From positions 1 through 5,104 of the forward strand of contig JAAURU010000287.1 of the NCBI GenBank assembly GCA_012032075.1: a DNA stretch of 5,104 nucleotides. The letters run 5' to 3'. Source of the stretch: Flavobacterium sp. GTDB lineage: Bacteria; Bacteroidota; Bacteroidia; Flavobacteriales; Flavobacteriaceae. Of the stretch, positions 1 to 5,104 are shown piece by piece. The notes under the pieces were generated by a model, which was not told the DNA's origin, did not search any database, and worked only from the letters and a program-made list of their open reading frames with translations. Made by a program: the position numbers and the translations under genes. The first letter of the stretch is position 1, and every line of letters starts with the position of its first letter.

Positions 1-22
1 TCTTTTTCTTTGTAAAATTCGG

Positions 23-727
23 TTATTTTTTGGCTTTTGAAAGCCCTACTATCTCAGATATTTCATTTTCTGTAGCTAATTGCAACCTTTTAACACTTTT
101 GAAATGTTTTAATAACGTTATCATTGTTTTTTCACCAATACCTGGAATAGATTCTAATGAATTTGTTAAGGCCGATTTACTTCTTTTGTCTCTATGATGT
201 GTAATTCCAAATCGGTGTGCTTCATTACGTAAAAACTGAATTACTTTTAAAGTTTCTGATTTTTTATCCAAATACAGTGGGACAGAATCTCCTGGATAAA
301 ATAATTCTTCTAATCTTTTTGCAATTCCTATAATGGCAATTTTACCTCTTAGCCCTAAAGCATCAATACTTTTTAAAGCCGAAGACAATTGTCCTTTTCC
401 TCCATCAATAATAATTAATTGTGGCAAAGGTTCTTTTTCGTCTAGTAATCGCTTGTATCTTCTATAAACTACTTCTTCCATAGATGCAAAATCATCAGGT
501 CCTTCAACTGTTTTGATATTAAAGTGACGGTAATCTTTTTTACTTGGTTTCCCATCTTTAAAAACCACACAAGCCGCTACAGGATTCGTTCCTTGAATAT
601 TAGAATTGTCAAAACACTCGATATGTCTTGGCTCAACCGAAAGTCGTAAATCTTTCTTCATTTGAGCCATAATTCTATTGGTATGCCTATCTGGATCCAC
701 AATTTTTATTTGTTTCAATTGGTCCAT
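23..727 (-). CDS. uvrC: UvrC fragment 3: RNase H-like endonuclease and HhH domain
   Basis: This is the C-terminal half of UvrC, which makes the 5' incision. The RNase H-like domain shows its acidic and histidine positions: FDNSNIQG, IIIDGGKGQ and NEAHRFGITHHR are the three hallmark segments. The C-terminal helix-hairpin-helix pair is seen in LESIPGIGEKTMITLLKHF and the following SEIVGLSKAK. The apparent start MDQLKQIKIVDPDRH is an internal methionine; in the corrected frame the protein continues upstream as VLDLSIRNAKYYRMDQ. The apparent stop at 23-25 follows a six-base homopolymer, and one more base there would extend the protein through ITEFYKEK to the window edge. All recognisable catalytic segments are intact. 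Confidence 0.93.
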   Translation of the reverse strand: MDQLKQIKIVDPDRHTNRIMAQMKKDLRLSVEPRHIECFDNSNIQGTNPVAACVVFKDGKPSKKDYRHFNIKTVEGPDDFASMEEVVYRRYKRLLDEKEPLPQLIIIDGGKGQLSSALKSIDALGLRGKIAIIGIAKRLEELFYPGDSVPLYLDKKSETLKVIQFLRNEAHRFGITHHRDKRSKSALTNSLESIPGIGEKTMITLLKHFKSVKRLQLATENEISEIVGLSKAKK

Positions 728-1367
728 TCTGTAATATTTGGCATTTCGAATGGATAAATCTAAAACCTTTTTTTTTATCTCCTAATTGTGGTACTGTTAT
801 TTTTAGGTTTTCACCCAATGCTAATGGAAATGGTAAAATAATTTCTCTTGATAATAATCTAAAGCGTTCCCTAAGTTCTACAACAGCTAGTTGTAAAATT
901 TCTTCATCAGTTTCTTCTAATTTCTTTTTAATTTCCATAGTGTGAGAACGAACAATTGCTCCATGAGAAATTTGCAAAAAATTGACATAAGCCATACTTT
1001 CATCTGAAACTATTGAAAAAACATCTATATTATTTAGTTTTGGATTTAAAACAGTAGATTTTGCTTGATATTTTTCTAACGCATCGATTTTTTCTTTAAC
1101 TTTTTGAGCCGCTTCAAATTGCATCTCTTCTGCCAATTCTTTCATTTGAGTTTTAAATTCTTTTAAACTGTCTTTAAAATTTCCTTTTAATATTTGACGA
1201 ATGGCTTCCACTTGTTTTTGATAATTTGCCAAAGATTCATATCCTTCGCAAGGTCCTTTGCAATTACCAATATGATATTCTAAACACACTTTATATTTTC
1301 CAGAATCGATATTGGTTTTAGACAAATCATAAGTACATGTTCTAATTGGATACAATTCTTTAATCAT
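687..1367 (-). CDS. uvrC: UvrC fragment 2: cysteine cluster and UVR domain
   Basis: This is the middle part of UvrC. The apparent start, MIKELYPIRTCTYDL, is an internal methionine and not a real initiation site. Counted in the restored protein, four cysteines at about 152, 169, 177 and 181 (C-x16-C-x7-C-x3-C) match the cluster known in UvrC proteins to bind an iron-sulphur centre. The UVR motif, used to bind UvrB, lies in the segment ELAEEMQFEAAQKVKEKIDALEK downstream, split here as ELAEEMQFEAA and QKVKEKIDALEK. The last family-like residues are QLGDKKK. After the nine-A run (768-776 on the plus strand) the frame is wrong, and the tail from GFRFIHSKC to CGSR is out-of-frame translation. Confidence 0.92.
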   Translation of the reverse strand: MIKELYPIRTCTYDLSKTNIDSGKYKVCLEYHIGNCKGPCEGYESLANYQKQVEAIRQILKGNFKDSLKEFKTQMKELAEEMQFEAAQKVKEKIDALEKYQAKSTVLNPKLNNIDVFSIVSDESMAYVNFLQISHGAIVRSHTMEIKKKLEETDEEILQLAVVELRERFRLLSREIILPFPLALGENLKITVPQLGDKKKGFRFIHSKCQILQNGPIETNKNCGSR

Positions 1368-1369
1368 AT

Positions 1370-1789
1370 CTAAATGGTATTCACAATTTTAAAATTGGTA
1401 TAAGGGCCATAATATTCTGAACCGTCTTTTGTCATTCTTCTTGTAGGGAAAATTCTTGAAAAAGGTTCGTTTTTAATACAAATCCATGGATAACTTTTAT
1501 CATCTTTCAATAAAATATTATACCTCGGTTGTAATTTCTTAATCATATTGTTTTCCAAAAGCAATGCATCTGATTCTGAAGCTACAACAATATGTTTAAT
1601 GAAAACAATTTTTTTGACTAAAACACTAGTCTTATAATTATCATGACTTTTAGTAAAATAACTCGAAACTCTTTTTTTTAAATTTTTAGCTTTACCAACA
1701 TATAAAATTTTGTCGTCTTTATCAAAATATTGATAGACTCCAGGATTATCGGGTAAGGTTTGTATTTGAAGTTCGAGAGAGGCTTGCAT
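1370..1789 (-). CDS. uvrC: UvrC fragment 1: GIY-YIG nuclease domain
   Basis: This 139-residue piece holds the N-terminal GIY-YIG domain responsible for the 3' incision. The two signature strands are GVYQYF (residues 17-22) and YVG (30-32), followed by KNLKKRV with the conserved arginine at R40. The conserved metal-binding glutamate is E79 in the segment LLLENNMIKKLQPRYN. The segment PRYNILLKDDKSYPWI and the later YGPYTNF are also typical of UvrC. The frame stops at TAG (1370-1372) directly after NTI. With one more T in the ATTTAG segment (coding strand) it would read NTILDMIKELYP and run straight into fragment 2. No clear Shine-Dalgarno precedes the ATG, which is common in Bacteroidetes. Confidence 0.93.
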   Translation of the reverse strand: MQASLELQIQTLPDNPGVYQYFDKDDKILYVGKAKNLKKRVSSYFTKSHDNYKTSVLVKKIVFIKHIVVASESDALLLENNMIKKLQPRYNILLKDDKSYPWICIKNEPFSRIFPTRRMTKDGSEYYGPYTNFKIVNTI

Positions 1790-1880
1790 TTTTTCTATTA
1801 TCGGTTTTCTGTTGTCCGTTTAAATGTTATAGGTTCTATGTTGTGCGTTGACGGTTGAAATTGCTATTGAAGTTGAAAAA
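1790..1880. repeat. GTT-rich degenerate repeat between the Fic gene and uvrC
   Basis: The 91-bp gap has strong strand asymmetry. On the plus strand GTT occurs about nine times at irregular spacing, in contexts such as GGTTTT, TGTTGT, CGTTGA and GGTTGA; on the minus strand this reads as scattered CAAC/AACC units. No hairpin terminator for the Fic gene and no clear -7 box for uvrC is seen in it. It may be a degenerate low-complexity spacer; its function is unknown. Confidence 0.4.
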
Positions 1881-2096
1881 CTACTTGTTCTCTTTTTCTG
1901 CGATTTTTTGTTCTATAAAATTTATATGTAAAGATTTAGCTTTTAAAATAATTTTATCTAGTTCTTTTTTTTCTATTGATTGGTATATCTTCTTTTCTAA
2001 TATTTGTTCTTGATTCAAAATAATATCATAATAATTCTGCTCAAATTCAATATTCATTGTAATATTAAACTCATGGCTATTGTTTTTCCATTCCAA
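1881..2096 (-). CDS. C-terminal tail of the Fic-family protein, separated by a frameshift
   Basis: This 71-residue frame opens at a TTG codon, which in the restored reading is simply the leucine of SNFLEWKNNSHEF, so it is not an independent gene. With the one-base correction at 2149-2154 the Fic protein continues as LKEYIQIDILLVSSYSNFLE, then WKNNSHEFNITMNIEFEQ, and ends in KAKSLHINFIEQKIAEKENK with a TAG stop. The tail is rich in Lys, Glu and Ile and is probably mixed strand followed by helix. I do not recognise a named domain in it; it may be an accessory or target-recognition region of the Fic protein. Confidence 0.75.
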   Translation of the reverse strand: MEWKNNSHEFNITMNIEFEQNYYDIILNQEQILEKKIYQSIEKKELDKIILKAKSLHINFIEQKIAEKENK

Positions 2097-2100
2097 AAAA

Positions 2101-3204
2101 TTAGAATAAGAAGAAACTAATAAAATATCTATCTGTATATATTCTTTTAAAAAACTTTCTATTTAAAAAATTCAAAAGTTTATTTTTATCATACTCTAAA
2201 ACAAAAAGTTCATCATTTAAATAAAATTTGTAATCAGAATTTTTATAGAGTTTTTTAAACTTTAAATAAATATTATAAAACCCATCAATTAAATCGATTA
2301 AAGACAAAGATAATTTGTTCGCTTTGTCTTCTCTAGTTATATATGAAGACTTCATTTTCTGCTCCAACAAAGCAATTTCTTTATCTAAATCGTCTTCTTC
2401 TTCAATATTTTCTCCTTTTGCTCCAGCAATCATTAATTCAAGAGAATGGACTAAATTTTGAGCGATATAAGTTATAAATGCTTCTATGTTTCCTGCATCT
2501 GCCAATTGCAAAGCAATGAAATAGTTATCTTTATCTTCTGTTTTTATGATAACGGGTGGAAATCCAAATTGCATTAGAATAAAATTCATTAAAATTCTTG
2601 CTGTTCTTCCGTTTCCATCATCAAAAGGATGAATTCTTATAAATTTATAGTGAAATTCTACTGCTAAAAATATTGGGTTAACCTCTTTCTCATTTGTTTT
2701 ATCTGTGAACCATTGCAACAAATCAAACATTTTTGAAGGAGTTTCTTCTGGTGTAGCAAAATAAAAAATTTCTCCTGTTTTCGTTTTTACATGATTAGGA
2801 GTTGTTTTGTATTGTCCAATAGTGATTCTTCGTTTGGTTGGTTTTCCATCTGGAGTAACTGCATCGACTTCATAGGGTTCTTTTAATAAAAGTTTGTGTA
2901 ATTCTCTGATGAAATTTTCGGTTAAAGGTCTTTCTCCTTTTACCATATCAATTACCCAATTTATCGCTTCATTATGACCAGTAATTTCAAAATGGTCTTT
3001 TAAAGGTTTTCCTTGAGCTGTTATTCCAAATAAAAGTAACGCTTTAGTTTCTCCATAATTCAGTGAATTTCCTTCTAAATGATTCGAATGATAATTCCAG
3101 TCCAATCGGAATTTTTGCATTATTCGATTTTCTTGCTCCACATCAATTGGTCGCAACTTATCTAATGATTTCTTTAAATCTAATGCCATTTTAATTTCTT
3201 CCAT
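2101..3204 (-). CDS. Fic-family protein (class II, autoinhibited), main part
   Basis: Fic proteins usually transfer AMP from ATP to a hydroxyl side chain of a target protein in the cytoplasm. The core motif HPFDDGNGRTAR (residues 192-203) matches HxFx(D/E)GNGRxxR fully, with catalytic H192, metal-binding D196 and phosphate-binding R200 and R203, so the enzyme should be competent. The inhibitory motif (S/T)xxxE(G/N) is SNHLEG at S40-E44-G45, upstream of the core, which makes this class II, controlled by its own N-terminal helix and needing no separate antitoxin. The substrate-docking flap is near RRITIGQYKTTPNHV. Residues from about 262 are acidic and helical (GENIEEEDDLDKEIALLEQK). The frame ends wrongly at 2101: removing one T from the run at 2149-2154 gives NRKFLKEYIQIDILL and continues into the tail piece at 1881, total about 440 residues. 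The start may be M1 or M6 (MALDL), the latter with GGAAGAA ahead of it. The cellular target is unknown. Confidence 0.92.
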   Translation of the reverse strand: MEEIKMALDLKKSLDKLRPIDVEQENRIMQKFRLDWNYHSNHLEGNSLNYGETKALLLFGITAQGKPLKDHFEITGHNEAINWVIDMVKGERPLTENFIRELHKLLLKEPYEVDAVTPDGKPTKRRITIGQYKTTPNHVKTKTGEIFYFATPEETPSKMFDLLQWFTDKTNEKEVNPIFLAVEFHYKFIRIHPFDDGNGRTARILMNFILMQFGFPPVIIKTEDKDNYFIALQLADAGNIEAFITYIAQNLVHSLELMIAGAKGENIEEEDDLDKEIALLEQKMKSSYITREDKANKLSLSLIDLIDGFYNIYLKFKKLYKNSDYKFYLNDELFVLEYDKNKLLNFLNRKFFKRIYTDRYFISFFLF

Positions 3205-3226
3205 TGGTAAACATTTATCGAGTAAA

Positions 3227-3234
3227 CAAAGTTA
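3227..3234 (-). promoter_or_regulatory. Candidate Bacteroidetes -7 box for the Fic gene
   Basis: On the minus strand the bases read TAACTTTG, a full match to the Bacteroidetes -7 consensus TAnnTTTG, 22 bp upstream of the ATG at 3204. No clear TTG -33 element is seen at the usual spacing, so the match could be chance. For the divergent gene at 3320 only a weaker TACTTTTA (3294-3301, plus strand) is seen. Confidence 0.4.
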
Positions 3235-3319
3235 CTAAAAATGCTACATTTTATTTAGTGCTAACGATTTTATAATTTTAGCTCTAGATTTTCTACTTTT
3301 AACCCATTATTAAAAGAAA

Positions 3320-4054
3320 ATGAAAGAAGGAGCTATTTATTTATTAGGTGAAAGTATTTTACCAGGTGAAAGTAAAACTATAGAAGTCGAAATTGCAAAA
3401 TTGCATACTATGACAAAGCTAAAAATTCCAATAATTATTGAACGTTCAAAAATTGCTGGTCCTACAGTTTTGTTTAGTGCTGGTTTACACGGTGATGAAA
3501 TTAACGGAACTGAGATCGTTAGGCAAATTATTATAAGGAAAATTAATAAACCAAAATGTGGTACTATAATTTGTATCCCAATTATTAATATTTTTGGGTT
3601 TGTTAACCAAAGTCGACAATTTCCAGATGGTCGCGATTTGAATCGTGTTTTTCCAGGAAGTAAAACAGGCTCACTAGCTAGCAGATTTGCTCATTTTCTG
3701 ATTAAAGAAATTATTCCTCTTATCGATTATGCTGTTGATTTTCATGCAGGTGGTGCTAGTCGATTTAATGCACCCCAAATAAGAATTGTACCTAATAATG
3801 CCGAATTAAGAGCATTGGCAAAAGTTTTTAAAGCACCTTTTACTTTATATTCCAAAAATATTACAGGTTCTTTTAGAAATGCATCAACAAAATTAGGAGT
3901 AAAAATGTTGCTTTTTGAAGGTGGAAAATCACTAGACTTAAATACTGAAATTACACAAGAAGGAATTGATGGGGCTAAACGTTTTCTTTTCCATTTAGAC
4001 ATGCTAAATCCAAAAAAGATGCCGATTTTACAATTGATAATACTATTTTTATAA
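3320..4054 (+). CDS. Succinylglutamate desuccinylase/aspartoacylase (AstE/AspA) family protein, C-terminus disrupted
   Basis: Members of this family are zinc-dependent amide hydrolases related to carboxypeptidases of clan M14; the true substrate of flavobacterial members is not settled, so an astE assignment would be unsafe. The zinc site is visible: HGDE in the segment SAGLHGDEINGTE gives the first His and Glu ligands, and DFHAGG gives the third His. The substrate-carboxylate motif is DGRDLNRVFPG and the catalytic glutamate is in LLFEGGKS. The start at 3320 gives a standard N-terminus with KLHTMTKLKIP; a weak AAAAGAAA precedes it. The last in-frame residues are MLNPKK; the annotated end (MPILQLIILFL) is out of frame because the A run at 4012-4017 seems one base short. 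It is divergent from the Fic gene, 115 bp apart. Catalytic parts appear intact but the full protein cannot be made from this sequence. Confidence 0.88.
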   Translation: MKEGAIYLLGESILPGESKTIEVEIAKLHTMTKLKIPIIIERSKIAGPTVLFSAGLHGDEINGTEIVRQIIIRKINKPKCGTIICIPIINIFGFVNQSRQFPDGRDLNRVFPGSKTGSLASRFAHFLIKEIIPLIDYAVDFHAGGASRFNAPQIRIVPNNAELRALAKVFKAPFTLYSKNITGSFRNASTKLGVKMLLFEGGKSLDLNTEITQEGIDGAKRFLFHLDMLNPKKMPILQLIILFL

Positions 4055-4136
4055 AAAATCAAATTGGGTAAGAGCTACCTTTTCTGGAATGTTTATTGGA
4101 TTAGTTAAAGTTGGCAGTTTTGTAAATAAAGGAGAA
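4018..4136 (+). pseudogene. Remnant of the AstE/AspA-like C-terminal domain, truncated at the junction
   Basis: Past the apparent stop, family-like sequence goes on in other frames. After adding one A at 4012-4017 the frame reads DADFTIDNTIFIKK, and after adding one A at 4053-4058 it reads SNWVRATFSGMFIGLVKVGSF and then VNKGE. The W(V/L)RAxxSGMF and VKxGSFVxKGE segments are characteristic of the C-terminal beta-rich domain of this family. The sequence then ends: the remaining roughly 50 residues expected (family proteins are usually a bit over 300 residues, with a TDPFG-like segment next) are absent, replaced by the start of the metallopeptidase gene. Confidence 0.7.
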
Positions 4137-4144
4137 AACAATAA
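4116..4144. other. Junction between AT-rich flavobacterial DNA and higher-GC DNA
   Basis: AstE-like coding sequence can be followed up to GGAGAA at 4131-4136, and the unrelated metallopeptidase ATG is at 4145. GC rises from about 30% before to about 45-50% after, codon choice shifts (more GCG, CGC, CCG and GGC), and homopolymer frame breaks stop. No inverted repeats, target duplication or integrase is visible here. It may be a chimeric join at a short shared AAAGGAGAA-like stretch or a true insertion or recombination point. Confidence 0.6.
4128..4134 (+). promoter_or_regulatory. Shine-Dalgarno sequence of the metallopeptidase gene
   Basis: AAAGGAG lies 10 bases ahead of the ATG at 4145 and supports that start. 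The same bases also encode the N-K-G-E of the AstE-like remnant, so the two sequences meet or overlap exactly here. Confidence 0.6.
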
Positions 4145-4993
4145 ATGGCAAATGATGTAATGCCGATAGGGAGATTCTCTCCGGCACCGGGTATTTGGGT
4201 TGATAGAACCGATAAGTCAGTTAAAATTACCGGCACAATGGAAGTTTATGGCGGCGAAGCTAGTGCCGCAAGAGCTTTATCAATTCAGCAGTCAATCAAT
4301 ACAACCTGGACGCAAAATTTTACAGACGGTTATTCGGTAAGCTGTAATGTAACGGTTCGCTACCGTGCGTCGGGTTCAAGCGCATCTCCTAATACAGCTC
4401 AAATAGAAGCCCTCAAACCATTGCTAAACGGACCATCAAACGTCAACATTATGCCCGGAATGGGCAAGAAAATGACTCTGAATGCTAATGAAGCAGATGC
4501 TTTTACCTGGACACCTGCACACGAATTCGGTCACGTTATCGGTTTGCAAGACCGTTATTCGGAATCAATAATGAGTAAAGTCAAAGGGACGTTCGGCGGA
4601 ACGCGCACCAGCACGATTGATCCCGGATATGAAGGTAATTTGATGGCGGTTGACGGCGGCGCACTCGGAAGTCAGAATGTTGCCGATATAACCAAGGAAA
4701 ATGAGCCGAATCCCTACTGGATGAACGACGATGACCACATCAGAGATTGGATAAATGCTCATTCAAATACTGAAATTGCCAATCTCTCCTCAACCATTAA
4801 ACTAAGAGCCATTAAGACTTTAATGGGCGGTTGGATTTCTGATGCGGATATGTCGGCTATCGGAAAAATTTGCGGAGTTGTCACTACCAAAGCTGAAGCC
4901 GACACAATTCGTAACGGAATTGATTTGCTTGACTTTACCAGCATCGGACAGCGCACTCAGATGAGAGTGTTTTTCTCTCAGATGCCCCGATAA
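4145..4993 (+). CDS. Zincin-type metallopeptidase (HEFGHxxGxxD) with C-terminal GWxSDAD module; possible toxin or effector
   Basis: This intact 282-residue protein is a putative zinc metallopeptidase. HEFGHVIGLQD (H126, E127, H130, G133, D136) matches the extended HEXXHxxGxx(H/D) motif of metzincin-like enzymes with Asp as third ligand, and N-L-M at 165-167 is a plausible Met-turn. The N-terminal part (about 25-75: KITGTMEVYGGEAS, then INTTWTQNF and VTVRYR) looks like the strand-helix-strand that precedes the active site helix in such folds. Residues about 218-282 are a separate helical module containing LMGGWISDADMSAI. No signal peptide or membrane segment is seen, so export, if any, would be by a non-Sec route. 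Composition differs sharply from the genes to its left, suggesting a different source. By inference, similar leaderless zincins occur as effector domains of polymorphic toxins and contractile injection systems, but no such machinery lies in this window; a housekeeping protease is also possible. The catalytic class is fairly secure, the role is not. Confidence 0.8.
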   Translation: MANDVMPIGRFSPAPGIWVDRTDKSVKITGTMEVYGGEASAARALSIQQSINTTWTQNFTDGYSVSCNVTVRYRASGSSASPNTAQIEALKPLLNGPSNVNIMPGMGKKMTLNANEADAFTWTPAHEFGHVIGLQDRYSESIMSKVKGTFGGTRTSTIDPGYEGNLMAVDGGALGSQNVADITKENEPNPYWMNDDDHIRDWINAHSNTEIANLSSTIKLRAIKTLMGGWISDADMSAIGKICGVVTTKAEADTIRNGIDLLDFTSIGQRTQMRVFFSQMPR

Positions 4994-5011
4994 ATAGAGT
5001 TAGTGAAAATT

Positions 5012-5050
5012 AAAAATGTCCGCGAATTTTGGTTCGCGGACATTTTTTTT
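5012..5050 (+). terminator. Rho-independent terminator after the metallopeptidase gene, possibly bidirectional
   Basis: A perfect 15-bp stem pairs 5012-5026 with 5033-5047 around a six-base TTTTGG loop. The core TGTCCGCGAA pairs with TTCGCGGACA, and an A run on the left and eight Ts at 5043-5050 on the right complete it. It starts 18 bases after the stop codon. Read on the minus strand it also ends in a T run, so it could serve a convergent gene from the right. Confidence 0.93.
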
Positions 5051-5104
5051 AACCCAAATTTTCCTTTTCAACTATCTTTTCGGCACATCCTCGCCAATCG
5101 TCCA
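5049..5104 (-). CDS. Possible C-terminal end of a convergent gene entering from the right edge
   Basis: On the minus strand one frame is open from the edge for 17 residues, DDWRGCAEKIVEKENLG, ending in TAA within the T run of the terminator. The shared terminator makes a convergent gene likely. The other two minus-strand frames are also open for 10 and 11 codons at the edge (one ending EDVPKR with a stop at 5072-5074), so the frame is not secure. No function can be given. Confidence 0.25.
   Translation of the reverse strand, partial: DDWRGCAEKIVEKENLG

Larger units (their letters stand above)
1..1789 (-). pseudogene. uvrC: uvrC, excinuclease ABC subunit C, frame-disrupted, runs off left edge
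   Basis: UvrC is the nuclease subunit of UvrABC nucleotide excision repair; it is recruited by UvrB to damaged DNA and cuts on both sides of the lesion in the cytoplasm. All expected domains are present in order but lie in different frames. Restoring one base in the A run at 1372-1374, removing one from the nine-T run at 768-776, and adding one to the six-T run at 26-31 gives one continuous protein of about 596 residues up to the window edge, the usual length for the family. After the third correction the C-terminus reads SKAKKITEFYKEK instead of stopping at SKAKK, so the true stop probably lies just beyond position 1. The start at 1789 (MQASLELQIQTLPDNPG) fits the family. The gene follows the Fic gene on the same strand after a 91-bp gap. 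Identity is very secure; whether it is a true pseudogene or a sequencing artefact is open, and I favour artefact. Confidence 0.93.

Noticed and set aside
687..1789. Programmed ribosomal frameshifting in uvrC
   Set aside because: UvrC is not known to use it, the three breaks need corrections in different directions, and no slippery site with a downstream structure is visible at 1372.
1881..2096. An independent small gene, such as an antitoxin for the Fic protein
   Set aside because: It opens at TTG with no binding site, and a one-base correction joins it smoothly to the Fic frame. The Fic protein carries its own inhibitory helix, so no antitoxin is expected.
3205..3319. Riboswitch, small RNA or operator in the divergent intergenic region
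   Set aside because: No convincing hairpin or inverted repeat was found; only a -7-like box for the Fic gene stands out.
3742..4062. Minus-strand open frame of 106 codons opposite the AstE-like gene
   Set aside because: It lies antisense to clearly conserved coding sequence, has no recognisable motif and no ribosome binding site; a shadow frame.
4100..4150. Insertion sequence or transposon end at the junction
   Set aside because: No terminal inverted repeat, target duplication or transposase fragment is visible on either side.
4565..4956. Two 65-codon minus-strand frames opposite the metallopeptidase gene
   Set aside because: Antisense shadows of an intact gene with a good start, Shine-Dalgarno and terminator; no independent support.
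1..5104. CRISPR array, tRNA or rRNA genes
   Set aside because: No regularly spaced direct repeats, tRNA-like cloverleaf or rRNA sequence was recognised on either strand by eye.

Overview
The window joins two kinds of DNA. Positions 1 to about 4136 are AT-rich (around 30% GC by spot counts) and look like a member of the Flavobacteriaceae or a close Bacteroidetes relative. The evidence is a UvrC whose N-terminus reads ELQIQTLPDNPGVYQYF, an AstE/AspA-family protein of flavobacterial type, weak Shine-Dalgarno sequences, and a TAnnTTTG-type -7 box. From about 4137 onward the DNA is clearly richer in GC (43 to 53% in the lines I counted), has a good Shine-Dalgarno sequence and a strong hairpin terminator, and gives no hint of Flavobacteriaceae.

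Layout: uvrC occupies 1789 down to the left edge on the minus strand and is split over frames by three single-base homopolymer length changes. A class II Fic-family protein follows upstream on the same strand (3204 to 1881) and carries one such change near its C-terminus. A 115-bp divergent intergenic region separates it from a plus-strand succinylglutamate desuccinylase/aspartoacylase-family gene starting at 3320. That gene carries two such changes and then stops abruptly inside its C-terminal domain at about 4136. Eight bases later an intact plus-strand gene for a HEXXHxxGxxD zinc metallopeptidase begins (4145-4993). It ends in a perfect 15-bp stem terminator (5012-5050), beyond which a minus-strand gene may enter from the right edge.

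In every frame-broken gene the reading can be restored by adding or removing one base, five times in a run of six or more identical bases and once in a short run. The restored proteins keep their key catalytic motifs. This looks more like homopolymer sequencing error than gene decay, though decay cannot be excluded from one sequence. The abrupt loss of the AstE-like C-terminus, together with the composition change at the same point, suggests either a chimeric assembly or amplification junction, or a recent insertion of foreign DNA.

No functional link between the genes is evident: DNA excision repair (UvrC), protein AMPylation (Fic), a zinc amide hydrolase (AstE-like) and a leaderless metallopeptidase. 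The metallopeptidase is the least familiar item. It has no signal peptide, a zincin core with a Met-turn, and a C-terminal module around GWISDADMSAI that vaguely recalls proteins linked to contractile injection systems. That is the best candidate for something new here.
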